Positions 16,304-25,290 of a stretch of DNA of 64,000 bases are shown here, piece by piece; within the stretch, counting starts at the first letter, position 1; each line of letters opens with the position of its first letter. The notes under the pieces are model-generated. The model saw only the letters and a list, made by a program, of their open reading frames with translations, made no database searches and had not been told where the DNA came from. The stretch spans positions 124,001-188,000 of the forward strand of contig NZ_BJTC01000008.1 of assembly GCF_006829085.1 (NCBI RefSeq). Reading direction: 5' to 3'. This DNA is from Chryseobacterium sp. ON_d1 (GTDB lineage Bacteria > Bacteroidota > Bacteroidia > Flavobacteriales > Weeksellaceae). The position numbers were made by a program, and so were the translations under genes.

Positions 16304-17509
16304 TCATCTTCCAAATTTAAAATACCTTGATAATGGATGTTTTTTATTTTTCATAAATAAAGAAGCCATCTCCATGCCCGTTACTGAAAAAGTAATTCCG
16401 TTTCCCCCGAAGCCCAGGACAAAATAAGAGTTTTTGAATTTTTCATGTTCGCTGATATAAGGTAAGCCGTCTTTCGTTTCTCCGAAAGTCCCAGCCCACA
16501 CAAAATCAGGATAAAACTGATAATCAGGTTTTATTCTCTTTAAGTTCTTTATAATCCTTTTCTCTTTTTTATCCAAAATTGCATCGCGTTTCTCAGCATT
16601 ATAAAAATCTTCGTCTTCCCCACCCATCAGAAGTCTTCCGTCATCTGTAGTCCGCATATAGAGATAAGGATCATCAGTATTCCACACTAATGTACTGTCA
16701 ATATTTTTAAATTTATCTTTATCAATTTCAGAAACAATAGCATAAGTGCTTTTCAGGTTAACAAAATTTTCCTGAATAAGATTCTTACTTTCATAGCCTA
16801 TACAGTAAATGATCTTTTTTGCTTTGATCTGAAATCCGCTTTCTACGGTAACAAGATTAAAAGCTTTATGATATTCTACCGCTGCCATTTCAGTTTTATC
16901 GAAGATTTTTAATCCTTTCTTTACATTATGTATAAAAAGTTCATGGGCAAACCGAAAAGCATCAATACTAGCACCCTGTTTTGATAGGATCCCTCCGAAC
17001 GTATTTTCAAATCCAAATTGTTCCAGCACCTTATCTGCAGATAACCACTTTACATCAAACCCTGCATTTTTCCTGGCTTCAAATTCTTTTTTCAGCCATT
17101 CTGCATCTTTCTTTTTTGAAGCATAATACAACGATTTTTTACGTTTAAATCCTGCATCAGAACGTATCAGTTTTGTTAATTTTTCTATTGAATCAATTGC
17201 ATCACTGCAGGCTTTATAACTTAAGGCAGCACCTTTTTCCCCTATTTTTTCTATGAGCTCATACAGTGGAACATCTATTTCATACTGGAGCATTGAGGTA
17301 GTAGCAGAAGTGCTTCCGTTGCAAAGTTCACGTTTATCAATAACAATTGTATTATAGCCGTCTTTCATCATCTGGTGGGCAATCAGGCTGCCCGTAATAC
17401 CGCCCCCCACAATAAGTACATCGCATGATTCATTTGATTTTAAAGAAGGATAAGATGCCAGCAACCCGTTTTTTAAAAGCCAAAAAGGTTCATTTGATTT
17501 GAGATTCAT
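16304..17509 (-). CDS. FAD-dependent oxidoreductase of the DAO family
   Basis: A 401-residue cytoplasmic flavoprotein of the D-amino-acid/glycine oxidase fold. The dinucleotide motif DVLIVGGGITGSLIA is at about 30-44 (GGGITG at 35-40), followed by the acidic end of the second strand (VIDK) and ATTSMLQYEID. The C-terminal FAD contact region reads YFVLGFGGNGITFSVTGMEMA. No Rieske domain follows, unlike some relatives. Substrate not predictable from sequence. It is divergent from the SpoIIAA-like gene with a gap of about 110 bp. Confidence 0.88.
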   Translation of the reverse strand: MNLKSNEPFWLLKNGLLASYPSLKSNESCDVLIVGGGITGSLIAHQMMKDGYNTIVIDKRELCNGSTSATTSMLQYEIDVPLYELIEKIGEKGAALSYKACSDAIDSIEKLTKLIRSDAGFKRKKSLYYASKKKDAEWLKKEFEARKNAGFDVKWLSADKVLEQFGFENTFGGILSKQGASIDAFRFAHELFIHNVKKGLKIFDKTEMAAVEYHKAFNLVTVESGFQIKAKKIIYCIGYESKNLIQENFVNLKSTYAIVSEIDKDKFKNIDSTLVWNTDDPYLYMRTTDDGRLLMGGEDEDFYNAEKRDAILDKKEKRIIKNLKRIKPDYQFYPDFVWAGTFGETKDGLPYISEHEKFKNSYFVLGFGGNGITFSVTGMEMASLFMKNKKHPLSRYFKFGR

Positions 17510-17623
17510 ATTAATATTTTACACTGAAAGTAACAATATTTATACCTTTTTTAACAAATTTTCATTAAATTATGGTGTAATTATTGTTGTTCTTTTAAAC
17601 TCAAACACCATAAAATATTTATT

Positions 17624-18004
17624 ATGATAACAATTATTCCAGAAGCCCCGGAGAATGTTGCAGCATTCAATGCTACGGGAGAAGTAACAAAAGAGGATTT
17701 TGAAAAACTGGTAATTCCGCGCGTAAAAGAAAAGGTAGAGCAGTTCGGTGAGCTGAATTATTTATTGTATTTGGATACCGATCTGGATAATTTTACCATG
17801 GGTGCATGGCTTGAAGATCTGCTATTGGGATTAAAAAATCTCACCAACTGGAATCGTTCAGCCATTGTTACTGATAAAGAAGGTATACGTGATTTTACCA
17901 GTATTTTCAGTGTTCTGATGCCGGGAGAGTTTAAATCTTTCCCCAAAGAAAATTTATATAATGCCCTCTACTGGTGTAAAAACGGAGATGAGGTAGAGGC
18001 ATAA
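17624..18004 (+). CDS. SpoIIAA-like (STAS-type) protein
   Basis: A 126-residue soluble protein resembling the SpoIIAA-like family (PF11964). It shows the N-terminal strand MITIIPEAPENVAAFNATGEV, the helix EDFEKLVIPRVKEKVEQFGEL, the strand LNYLLYLD and the C-terminal EFKSFPKENLYNALYWCK, which matches the family's typical ending. The serine that SpoIIAA proper uses for phosphorylation is not obvious. Members are small, single-domain proteins of unclear function. It stands alone between a divergent oxidoreductase and a strong terminator. Confidence 0.85.
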   Translation: MITIIPEAPENVAAFNATGEVTKEDFEKLVIPRVKEKVEQFGELNYLLYLDTDLDNFTMGAWLEDLLLGLKNLTNWNRSAIVTDKEGIRDFTSIFSVLMPGEFKSFPKENLYNALYWCKNGDEVEA

Positions 18005-18021
18005 AAAACTTATTTATACAA

Positions 18022-18057
18022 AAGAACCTGTTTCTCTCTGAAACAGGTTCTTTTTTT
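18022..18057. terminator. Strong terminator between convergent SpoIIAA-like and MFS genes
   Basis: AAGAACCTGTTTC and GAAACAGGTTCTT form a 13-bp stem with a 5-nt loop, followed by a T run on the plus strand and an A run at the start, so it could serve both directions. Confidence 0.9.
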
Positions 18058-18082
18058 GATTTCACCAATAAAAATTATATCC

Positions 18083-19288
18083 TTATTTATCACATGTTAC
18101 ACAATCTGCAACAACTTCTTCCTCATCACTTTGAGTCTGTGATCCGTACAGATACATATATCTTACGCTGATAGCCAATCCTATAAAAGTCATCCCCACT
18201 CCTACCAACGATGGATAATTGAATGAATAACCATATTCTAAAGGAATTCCGCCAAAAAAAGCTCCCATTGCATTAGCAATATTAAAACCAGCCTGCATAA
18301 AAGCAGCAGCCATCATTTCACTTTTTGGAGCAGCTTTCATCATCATAATATTGATAGGTGGTGCAATAGACATTGATAAGGCGCCACACATAAATGTCAG
18401 TACCAAAGCAATATTTTTATATTCTGCCAGGAAGAAAACTCCGCCAAGAGAAATCATCATCAGGAAGATCAGAAGTGCGCACGTCTTTTCAGGGCCCAAT
18501 TTATCTGAAACTACACCTCCAACCAGATTTCCTACCACCATACCAGCGCCGGCAAGAACCATGACATAGGCCATCTGGCTGCTTTTTATGCCTGCAACAA
18601 CGGTCATCAAAGGAGTAATATAACTTAACCATGTGAAAAGTCCCCCAAATCCGATCGCTGTAATGGCAAGAACCAGCCACGACTGCTTATTTTTAAGGAA
18701 TTTCAGTTCTTCCATGAAATGGGTATTCTGATTGGATTCCAGATTCGGAAGCCATAGTTTCAAAAAGAAAATAGCAAAAAGGCCAATGACTGCCACAATA
18801 GCAAAGTACAGTCTCCAGTGGAAGGTGTGCCCGATATAGGTAACCAGAGGAACCATTGCCAGATTGGCGACCGTAAGCCCTGTAAACATCATGGATATAT
18901 AAAAAGCTTCTTTTCCTTTTCCTGCCATTCTAGAAGCTACTACGGTTCCTACTCCGAAGAATGCCCCGTGAGGAAGCCCGGACAGAAATCGTATAACCAA
19001 CATGCTGTTGTATCCCGGAGCTATCGCAGAAAGAGCATTAAACAGTGTGAAAAGGATCATAAAAGCCATCAGGACCTTTTTAGGTGGAAATTTTACAGAA
19101 TACCCAATCAGAATAGGCGCTCCTATAACCACCCCCATGGCATAGGCAGAAATTAAATGCCCCGCCTGCGGGATCGTAATCTGCAGTGTTTTTGCAATAT
19201 CCGGCAGCAATCCCATGACGGTAAATTCCGTAGTTCCTATCCCTAAACCTCCGATTGCCAGAGGTATTATTCTTTTATCAATCTTCAT
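18083..19288 (-). CDS. MFS transporter of the AraJ/DHA1 type
   Basis: A 401-residue inner-membrane transporter with 12 predicted helices. It opens IIPLAIGGLGIGTTEFTVMGLLPDIA, the signature of the AraJ/YdhP-like drug and sugar efflux group, and continues with AGHLISAYAMGVVIGAPIL and the loop between helices 2 and 3. The central loop is around residue 190. The last 20 residues are acidic with a CVTC pair. It is divergent from an AraC-family regulator (gap of about 170 bp), which is the likely controller. Substrate unknown. Confidence 0.92.
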   Translation of the reverse strand: MKIDKRIIPLAIGGLGIGTTEFTVMGLLPDIAKTLQITIPQAGHLISAYAMGVVIGAPILIGYSVKFPPKKVLMAFMILFTLFNALSAIAPGYNSMLVIRFLSGLPHGAFFGVGTVVASRMAGKGKEAFYISMMFTGLTVANLAMVPLVTYIGHTFHWRLYFAIVAVIGLFAIFFLKLWLPNLESNQNTHFMEELKFLKNKQSWLVLAITAIGFGGLFTWLSYITPLMTVVAGIKSSQMAYVMVLAGAGMVVGNLVGGVVSDKLGPEKTCALLIFLMMISLGGVFFLAEYKNIALVLTFMCGALSMSIAPPINIMMMKAAPKSEMMAAAFMQAGFNIANAMGAFFGGIPLEYGYSFNYPSLVGVGMTFIGLAISVRYMYLYGSQTQSDEEEVVADCVTCDK

Positions 19289-19460
19289 TGTATCTAATCT
19301 TTTTCTGAATTATTTTTTGTAATCACCTGATCGTGTCTGTTTTGAAAGTGCAAAATTCGACAGAAAGTTTCAATTTAACTTCTCTTTGAATGATAAAAAT
19401 TTGCTCCATATTAACCTTTTTATTTAATTTTAAATCCAGAAACAATCAAATCAGGACAAT

Positions 19461-20360
19461 ATGAAAATACAGAAAGAAATTATTGAATTTGAAAAAGGAA
19501 AATCATTCAAAGTATTTGCTCCTTCTTTGAAAAACTGTTTTTTCTGGCATTATCATCCTGAAATTGAGCTGGTGTATGTAGAAGCAGTAAACGGAATCCG
19601 GCATGTTGGAAAAAATATTTCCGGCTTTGCAGACAGTGACCTTCTGCTGATTGGCTCCAATGTTCCTCATCTCAATTTTGATTATGGTATTCAGACTGAA
19701 TGTAAACAGCTCGTTTTGCAGCTGCGGGAGAGTTTTCTTCAGGATATCATCCTTCCTGTACCTGAATTTGAAAATATTAAAACCCTTTTAGAACGTTCTT
19801 ATCTTGGATTATCATTTTCCGGAAACACTAAAAATATTGTAGTTGAAAAGCTACAGATCATTAAAGACAAAAGCTCTTTCGAATCCCTGGTTGGACTGAT
19901 TGAAATTTTACAGATCCTTGCCACTTCTACCGAAGTAAAAGAGCTCAATAAGGAAGACACCAGAATCAAATGGTTCCTGAATGATAAAATCAGAATGGGA
20001 ACCATCTATGATTATATCCATGAAAACTACGACAGAAAACCTAATGTCAATGAGATTGCACAAATAGTGAGTCTCAGCACTCCTGCTTTCTGCCGTTATT
20101 TTAAAAAGCAGACCAACATGACATTCACTGATTTTGTCAACAACTACAGGATCAATCAGGCTAAAATATTCCTGCTGAAAGATCAGTCTGTAACAGAAGT
20201 CTGTTTTCAGGTAGGTTTTGAAAGCCTTTCTTATTTTAATAAACTGTTCAAACAGCATACCGGGGAAACTCCTTCTGAATTCAAGAAGAAACATTTCAGA
20301 CCTATTGAAATCAATGGAAAGATTGCTCCTATTACGAGGGAAACCGTGTGCAATAAGTAG
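19461..20360 (+). CDS. AraC family transcriptional regulator with cupin N-terminus
   Basis: A 299-residue regulator. The N-terminal half is a cupin-like sensor (FFWHYHPEIELVYVEAVNGIRHVG, with a His pair as in family members). The C-terminal 100 residues hold two helix-turn-helix motifs: VNEIAQIVSLSTPAFCRYFKKQTNMTF and the second, ending VCFQVGFESLSYFNKLFKQHTGETPSEFKK, the AraC signature. It is divergent from the MFS transporter, which suggests it responds to a compound that the transporter exports. No operator could be picked out with confidence. Confidence 0.93.
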   Translation: MKIQKEIIEFEKGKSFKVFAPSLKNCFFWHYHPEIELVYVEAVNGIRHVGKNISGFADSDLLLIGSNVPHLNFDYGIQTECKQLVLQLRESFLQDIILPVPEFENIKTLLERSYLGLSFSGNTKNIVVEKLQIIKDKSSFESLVGLIEILQILATSTEVKELNKEDTRIKWFLNDKIRMGTIYDYIHENYDRKPNVNEIAQIVSLSTPAFCRYFKKQTNMTFTDFVNNYRINQAKIFLLKDQSVTEVCFQVGFESLSYFNKLFKQHTGETPSEFKKKHFRPIEINGKIAPITRETVCNK

Positions 20361-20439
20361 GTTCAGGCTAAAGCTGATTGATTATGTAATGTTTAAAGCA
20401 AACTAAAATCTGATCCTGTTGAGATGTGCTTAATGAGAT

Positions 20440-20500
20440 GCTATATTTTAACCAGCCCGGCGAAAATTCAAAGAATTTTCGCCACCCCTCCACAGGCGGA
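20440..20500. repeat. Palindromic intergenic element
   Basis: GGCGAAAATTC (20459-20469), AAA, GAATTTTCGCC (20473-20483) form a perfect 11-bp stem, set in the context CCAGCCC...ACCCCTCC. It resembles short palindromic elements I associate with Chryseobacterium intergenic regions. It lies between the AraC gene and lipA, with no gene of its own. Confidence 0.5.
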
Positions 20501-20586
20501 AAATATTGGAAGTATTACCCCATAAAAAGATTAGCCCTTCAATCCGTACCCCTTATCCATACCATCTGCTATTTAATCCCTAAAAA

Positions 20587-20613
20587 CAAAAAACCGTTCA
20601 TTGCTGAACGGCC
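20587..20613 (-). terminator. Terminator of lipA
   Basis: On the minus strand CCGTTCA and TGAACGG (20594-20600 and 20605-20611) form a stem with a GCAA loop, followed by TTTTTTGT. It sits 8 bp past the lipA stop. Confidence 0.85.
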
Positions 20614-20619
20614 TGTATT

Positions 20620-21486
20620 TTAATGAATATGTTTTTCTGCGTGGTAAGAACTTCTTACAAGAGGAGAACTTTCAACGTGTCTGAAACCTAAGCTTCTAGC
20701 AAAATCTCCAAATTCATCAAACTCTTCCGGTGTAATAAATTTCTTTACAGGAAGGTGTTTTTTAGTAGGCTGCAGATATTGACCAAGTGTAATAACGTCT
20801 ACATTGGCATTTCTGATGTCTTCAATTGTCTGGAATACCTCATCTTTGGTTTCACCTAATCCAAGCATTACTCCTGTTTTCGTTCTTCTTTGTCCGGCTT
20901 CTTTCAGGTATCTTAATACTTCAAGGCTTCTTTCATACTTTGCCTGAATTCTCACTTCTCGGGTAAGCCGTTTTACCGTTTCCATATTGTGGGAAATCAC
21001 TTCGGGAGCAACTTCTACCAGTCTGTCAAGGTGTTTTGTGATCCCCTGGAAGTCGGGAATCAAGGTTTCCATTGTCGTTCCCGGAGAAATTCTTCTTACA
21101 GCATTCACTGTTTCTCCCCAAAGAATAGATCCCATATCTTTCAGATCATCACGGTCTACAGAAGTAAGAACAGCATGTTTAATCTTCATCAGTTTGATGG
21201 ATCTTGCCACTTTTTCTGGTTCATCCCAGTTGACATCAAGTGGTTTTCCTGTTTTTACACCACAGAATCCGCAGCTTCTTGTACAGATATTTCCTAAAAT
21301 CATGAAAGTAGCTGTACCTTCTCCCCAGCATTCTCCCATGTTCGGGCAGCTTCCGCTTTGGCAAATGGTATTTAATTTATATTTATCAACCAAAGTTCTC
21401 AGCTCTCTGTAATTCTTTCCGGTAGGAAGTTTTACGCGGATCCATTTTGGTTTTTGAACGGTAGTGTCTTGAACTGAATTTTCCAT
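20620..21486 (-). CDS. lipA: Lipoyl synthase
   Basis: A 288-residue radical-SAM enzyme that inserts two sulfurs into protein-bound octanoyl groups to form lipoyl cofactors of the pyruvate and 2-oxoglutarate dehydrogenases. Both iron-sulfur motifs are intact: auxiliary cluster C42, C47, C53 ([12 protein letters not shown]) and radical-SAM cluster C68, C72, C75 (CTRSCGFC). The conserved C-terminal RSSYHAE provides the Ser ligand. Length is typical. It has its own terminator. No lipB is adjacent. Confidence 0.97.
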   Translation of the reverse strand: MENSVQDTTVQKPKWIRVKLPTGKNYRELRTLVDKYKLNTICQSGSCPNMGECWGEGTATFMILGNICTRSCGFCGVKTGKPLDVNWDEPEKVARSIKLMKIKHAVLTSVDRDDLKDMGSILWGETVNAVRRISPGTTMETLIPDFQGITKHLDRLVEVAPEVISHNMETVKRLTREVRIQAKYERSLEVLRYLKEAGQRRTKTGVMLGLGETKDEVFQTIEDIRNANVDVITLGQYLQPTKKHLPVKKFITPEEFDEFGDFARSLGFRHVESSPLVRSSYHAEKHIH

Positions 21487-21575
21487 TTCTAAAATTGAAG
21501 TTCAAAGTTAAGGAATTTTTAATGGAAACCATCAACCGGAGATATTGATGAAACTGATCATTCAAATTTCATTTG

Positions 21576-21583
21576 TATATTTA
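21576..21583 (+). promoter_or_regulatory. -7-like box (TATATTTA) before the secreted protein at 21602
   Basis: TATATTTAC lies 18 bp before the ATG at 21602 and inside the longer frame that starts at 21545, which argues for the downstream start. Confidence 0.35.
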
Positions 21584-21601
21584 CGGCTTCAAAATATTCT
21601 T

Positions 21602-22234
21602 ATGAGAAAAATATTCTTTCTTTTATTCGTGGCATGCGGAGCATTCTGTTTTGCTCAGGAACAGCTACAGCCGGCAGGCTCCACGGTTCTTGAGACGGTA
21701 GACGGAGATCTCGATGGTGACAAAATTCCTGAAAAAGTAATTGTTTATAATACAAAGGATACTACGGATATGGGAAACATCCGTGAAATTCAGATTCTGA
21801 AAAAAGTAAACGGAAAATGGACTATTCTTGAAAAATCCAGAAATGCTGTTATGGAAAGCAGAGCCGGAGGTATGATGGGAGATCCTTATGGAGAAACCAA
21901 AATTGAAAAAGGAATCCTGATCATTTCCCAGAATGGAGGAAGCAGCTGGAAATGGGATGTAACAGATAAATACCGATTTCAGAACGGACATTTCGAATTA
22001 ATAGGAACATCCTCTACCTCAGGAAGACCTGGTGATTATTGGAAAGATGTGGATTTTAACCTTTCTACAGGACAGCTGAACTATTCGAAGGAAGTGGAAA
22101 ACAAGGATGAATATGGTAAATCTTTAAAGGAGACCTATATTAAAAAAGGACTCAAGCTTAATCTTCAAAACAGAAATCAGGAAAAACAGCAAAAAATAAT
22201 TCTTCCGAAAACGAAAGAGGAAGTTTATTTTTAA
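21602..22234 (+). CDS. Secreted protein of unknown function
   Basis: A 210-residue exported protein: signal peptide MRKIFFLLFVACGAFCFAQ, then a mature part rich in beta-strand pattern. Residues about 28-42 (ETVDGDLDGDKIPEKVIV) have the Asp-rich calcium-loop look of FG-GAP/VCBS-like repeats or of the 'DLDGDGIPD' group. A central MESRAGGMMGDPYGETKIEKG and NGGSSWKWDVTDKYRF follow. No catalytic motif is recognised. The start at 21602 was chosen because it begins a clean signal peptide; the longer frame adds 19 residues. Confidence 0.75.
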   Translation: MRKIFFLLFVACGAFCFAQEQLQPAGSTVLETVDGDLDGDKIPEKVIVYNTKDTTDMGNIREIQILKKVNGKWTILEKSRNAVMESRAGGMMGDPYGETKIEKGILIISQNGGSSWKWDVTDKYRFQNGHFELIGTSSTSGRPGDYWKDVDFNLSTGQLNYSKEVENKDEYGKSLKETYIKKGLKLNLQNRNQEKQQKIILPKTKEEVYF

Positions 22235-22292
22235 ATTAAAGCGGTGAAAATGGATGTTTCACTAAAGCACTTTCCTATTGAACAATATTCTT

Positions 22293-22853
22293 TTAATGAT
22301 CATCAAATTCGTTATTTTTCAACAGTTCGGCTAGGACTTTTTTAGCACGCATTACCCTTACTTTGGTATTGGCAACGGAAATCCCCAATTCTTCAGCAAT
22401 TTCTTTGATGCTTTTTTCTTCAAAAAACCTCAGCTTAATAATATCCTGATAGTTGGCATCCAGGGATTCAATAGTCTTAATGATCTTTTTTTGTTCTTCT
22501 TCGGAAATCAAAAGTTCTTCCGGCGATTTTGCATATTGATTTTTTACCTCATCAAGGTTTTCAACAGCATCTTCGTTGTCACGGTTCTTCTTTCTCCAGA
22601 AATCGATTACCGTATTCTGGGCAATCGTCAGAATCCAGGTTTTAAACTGAAAGTGGGGATCAAACATATCAAGTTTCGACAGTACTTTTGAAAACACGTT
22701 TACCGTAATTTCATCGGCATCATTTTCATCCCTCACTTTTTTCATGACAAAAGAGAAAACATCCACCCAAAAAATATTAATGAGTTTAGTCTGAGCCTTC
22801 TGATCTTTATCCTTGGCTTTCTGTATGAGCTGGAATAGCTGTTCGTCGTTCAT
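22293..22853 (-). CDS. RNA polymerase sigma factor, sigma-70 family (ECF)
   Basis: A 186-residue ECF-type sigma factor. Region 2 (about 20-90) contains DADEITVNVFSKVLSKLDMF and FQFKTWILTIAQNTVIDFWRKK; region 4 (about 125-180) contains YQDIIKLRFFEEKSIKEIAEELGISVANTKVRVMRAKKVL. The start at ATG 22853 (MNDEQLFQ) gives family length; the longer frame adds 14 residues. No anti-sigma factor gene is adjacent, which is usual for the SigW-like group in Flavobacteriia. Targets unknown. Confidence 0.92.
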   Translation of the reverse strand: MNDEQLFQLIQKAKDKDQKAQTKLINIFWVDVFSFVMKKVRDENDADEITVNVFSKVLSKLDMFDPHFQFKTWILTIAQNTVIDFWRKKNRDNEDAVENLDEVKNQYAKSPEELLISEEEQKKIIKTIESLDANYQDIIKLRFFEEKSIKEIAEELGISVANTKVRVMRAKKVLAELLKNNEFDDH

Positions 22854-23068
22854 TACTAACAAATATAGATTATTTGGGGCAAAATACAAAGGCATAAAAA
22901 GGCGAAATACAAAATCGTGAAAAGGCTGTTCTGTGAATTTTTTCGATTTGTAAAGTCAGCAGCCAAAAAGTTTTCATGATGGTTTATTTTCTTTCCTTAC
23001 AATTTTTTGCAGTTTGTATTTAGTGCTTTACCATTTTGCTTTTTTATCCTTAATACTTCTGAATTTAC

Positions 23069-23076
23069 TATCTTTG
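23069..23076 (+). promoter_or_regulatory. -7 box (TATCTTTG) of tyrS
   Basis: Perfect TAnnTTTG match, 28 bp before the tyrS ATG at 23105. No convincing -33 element at the usual spacing. Confidence 0.6.
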
Positions 23077-23104
23077 CATCTTAAAATTTTAAAGTTAAAA
23101 ATCA

Positions 23105-24400
23105 ATGAATTCCTTTATAGAAGAACTGAAATGGCGTGGTCTGTTTGCCGATATGATGCCAGGAACCGATGAACAACTGAACAAAGAGGTAACTACTGCA
23201 TATATAGGTTTTGATCCCACTGCCGATTCTTTGCATATCGGAAGTCTTATCCAGATAAAAATCTTAGCTCACTTCCAGCAGCATGGCCACAAGCCGATTG
23301 CTTTGGTAGGCGGTGCTACAGGAATGATTGGTGATCCTTCAGGAAAATCAGCAGAAAGAAACCTTCTGGATGAAGAAACTCTTTTACACTATGTTGACTG
23401 TTTAAAGAACCAGCTTTCAAAATTCTTAAATTTTGAAGGAAATGGGCCTAACAAAGCTGAACTGGTTAACAACTACGATTGGATGAAAAATATTTCTTTC
23501 CTTGATTTTGCTAAAAATATCGGGAAGAATATCACCGTCAACTATATGATGGCTAAAGATTCTGTAAAGAAGAGATTCTCCGGAGAAGGCGGAGCAGACG
23601 GAATGAGTTTTACAGAATTCACCTACCAGCTAATCCAGGGATATGATTTTCTTCATTTATATCAAAACAACAATGTAAAATTACAGATGGGAGGTTCTGA
23701 CCAGTGGGGAAATATCACTACAGGAACAGAACTGATCCGTAGAAAAGCTCAGGGTGAAGCATTTGCTTTAACAGTTCCTTTAATCACCAAAACTGACGGT
23801 TCAAAATTCGGAAAATCTGAAAGCGGAGAAAATTACTGGCTGGATAAAAAGAAGACCTCTCCTTATAAATTCTACCAGTTCTGGCTGAATGCTACTGATG
23901 AAGATGCTGAAAGATTCATTAAATTCTACACATTCTTAGGAAAAGAGGAAATTGAAGCTTTAATTGAAGAACACAGAACTGCTGCCCATGAAAGAAAACT
24001 GCAGAAAAAACTTGCAGAAGAAGTAACGGTTTGGGTACATGGAAGAGAAGAGTATGAAAAAGCACTGAAAGCTTCAGAAATTCTTTTCGGGCGTTCTACG
24101 GCTGAAGATCTGGTAAGCCTTGATGAGGAAACTTTCCTTGAAGTTTTTGACGGGGTTCCACAGAAAGAAATTGCAAAAGCAGATGTTTTAGGAGTAAGTA
24201 TTGTTGATCTTCTTTCTGAAAAATCAGGTTTCTTGAAATCAAAAAGTGAAGCTCAAAGAGAGATTAAAGGAAATGCGATCTCTGTAAACAAACAAAAAGT
24301 AAATGATACATTTACAGCCAATGCAACTGACCTTATCGACGGTAAATTTTTATTGTTGCAAAAAGGTAAAAAAAGCTACTTTATTGTAAAAGCTCAATAG
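23105..24400 (+). CDS. tyrS: Tyrosyl-tRNA synthetase
   Basis: A 431-residue class I synthetase that charges tRNA-Tyr. The HIGH-type motif is HIGS at 44-47 and the KMSKS-type motif is KFGKS at 234-238. The tyrosine-binding region [12 protein letters not shown] is at about 197-208. The C-terminal 70 residues form the S4 RNA-binding domain ([19 protein letters not shown]). Length and order are those of bacterial TyrRS. It has its own promoter and terminator. Confidence 0.98.
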   Translation: MNSFIEELKWRGLFADMMPGTDEQLNKEVTTAYIGFDPTADSLHIGSLIQIKILAHFQQHGHKPIALVGGATGMIGDPSGKSAERNLLDEETLLHYVDCLKNQLSKFLNFEGNGPNKAELVNNYDWMKNISFLDFAKNIGKNITVNYMMAKDSVKKRFSGEGGADGMSFTEFTYQLIQGYDFLHLYQNNNVKLQMGGSDQWGNITTGTELIRRKAQGEAFALTVPLITKTDGSKFGKSESGENYWLDKKKTSPYKFYQFWLNATDEDAERFIKFYTFLGKEEIEALIEEHRTAAHERKLQKKLAEEVTVWVHGREEYEKALKASEILFGRSTAEDLVSLDEETFLEVFDGVPQKEIAKADVLGVSIVDLLSEKSGFLKSKSEAQREIKGNAISVNKQKVNDTFTANATDLIDGKFLLLQKGKKSYFIVKAQ

Positions 24401-24420
24401 ATACATCTCTCATTATTTAT

Positions 24421-24452
24421 AAAAAAAGACTGTTTTTACACAGTCTTTTTTG
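24421..24452 (+). terminator. Terminator of tyrS
   Basis: AAAAAAGACTGT and ACAGTCTTTTTT form a 12-bp stem around a short T-rich loop, ending in a T run. Confidence 0.9.
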
Positions 24453-24471
24453 TTTAACAGCTTATACAAAA

Positions 24472-24493
24472 GCCGCGAAAAAATTTCACGGCT
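24472..24493 (-). terminator. Possible terminator of the beta-barrel gene
   Basis: On the minus strand GCCGTGAAA and TTTCGCGGC pair with one wobble, followed by TTTTG. It lies about 105 bp after the stop of the minus-strand gene. Confidence 0.45.
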
Positions 24494-24599
24494 CAGTTGA
24501 GAAAGTTACCATTTTTAAAAACTTACTGCCATTTCTGACATTGTATAAGAGCTATGAAAAAACTGATTGATATTGAAAATAATTGTATTGTCCGGTTTA

Positions 24600-25106
24600 T
24601 TAAAATTTATAGGTAAGTCCTGCCTTTCCTCCTGAAGCGACTGTTCCTCCACCCAATTCCACATGCACTGCAAGGTTTTGAGTAAAAAAATACCTGCCCC
24701 CGATTTGACCTGCAAAGCCTACTCCTGAAGATTTGCCATCAAAATAATCGAAATCTGATCCGTTATATTTATAAGAAAATGAATTGTAGGCTAAAGTAGC
24801 TCCGGCATATACGTCCCATTTGTTCGGAATCTTAAGTAAGGTATTAAAATGATAATTCCCGTTGGCTCCTATGCCCAACCAGCTTCCTTTAATATCCCCT
24901 GAATATTTTTCGGAGGCATAACTCCCCTCTATTCCCACTGTAATATCATTATGTATTGCGTAATCTACCCCCACAGAAACAGGCAGCCCCCATCCGTTGG
25001 CTACTCCTATATCCACATTGATCTGTGCTTCTCCTTTCTGTATTCTCTGAGCATGTATACTCCCGAAAAGGAAGATTATTCCCAGTATTATGATTCTCTT
25101 TTTCAT
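24600..25106 (-). CDS. Small outer-membrane beta-barrel protein
   Basis: A 168-residue exported protein. Signal peptide MKKRIIILGIIFLFGSIHAQ is followed by alternating hydrophobic strands (INVDIGVANGWGLPVSVGVDYAIHNDITVGIEGSYASE) and a C-terminal GGKAGLTYKF ending in Phe, which fits an 8-stranded OmpX/OmpA-like barrel inserted by BAM. No transport or enzyme function can be read from it. Monocistronic. Confidence 0.85.
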   Translation of the reverse strand: MKKRIIILGIIFLFGSIHAQRIQKGEAQINVDIGVANGWGLPVSVGVDYAIHNDITVGIEGSYASEKYSGDIKGSWLGIGANGNYHFNTLLKIPNKWDVYAGATLAYNSFSYKYNGSDFDYFDGKSSGVGFAGQIGGRYFFTQNLAVHVELGGGTVASGGKAGLTYKF

Positions 25107-25290
25107 TCTTAATAGTTTATTTTTTTGTTATTGTCTGCCTGCAAAACTATTGGTCAGCATAACAGGATACAACCCTTAAAAAAAAGTATTTTTTTCTACT
25201 GATTTTTAGGTATTTTTCTGTCGTAAATTTTTAATTATCTTCACGTTTAATAAAAAATTGACCTGCAAACTAACACTGAAAATCAAAACA

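Noticed and set aside
20426..20623. 65-residue plus-strand frame between the AraC gene and lipA
   Set aside because: It runs through the palindromic element and the lipA terminator and has no protein-like pattern.
20790..20810. ACCAAGTG within lipA
   Set aside because: Coding sequence, single copy, no partner repeat.
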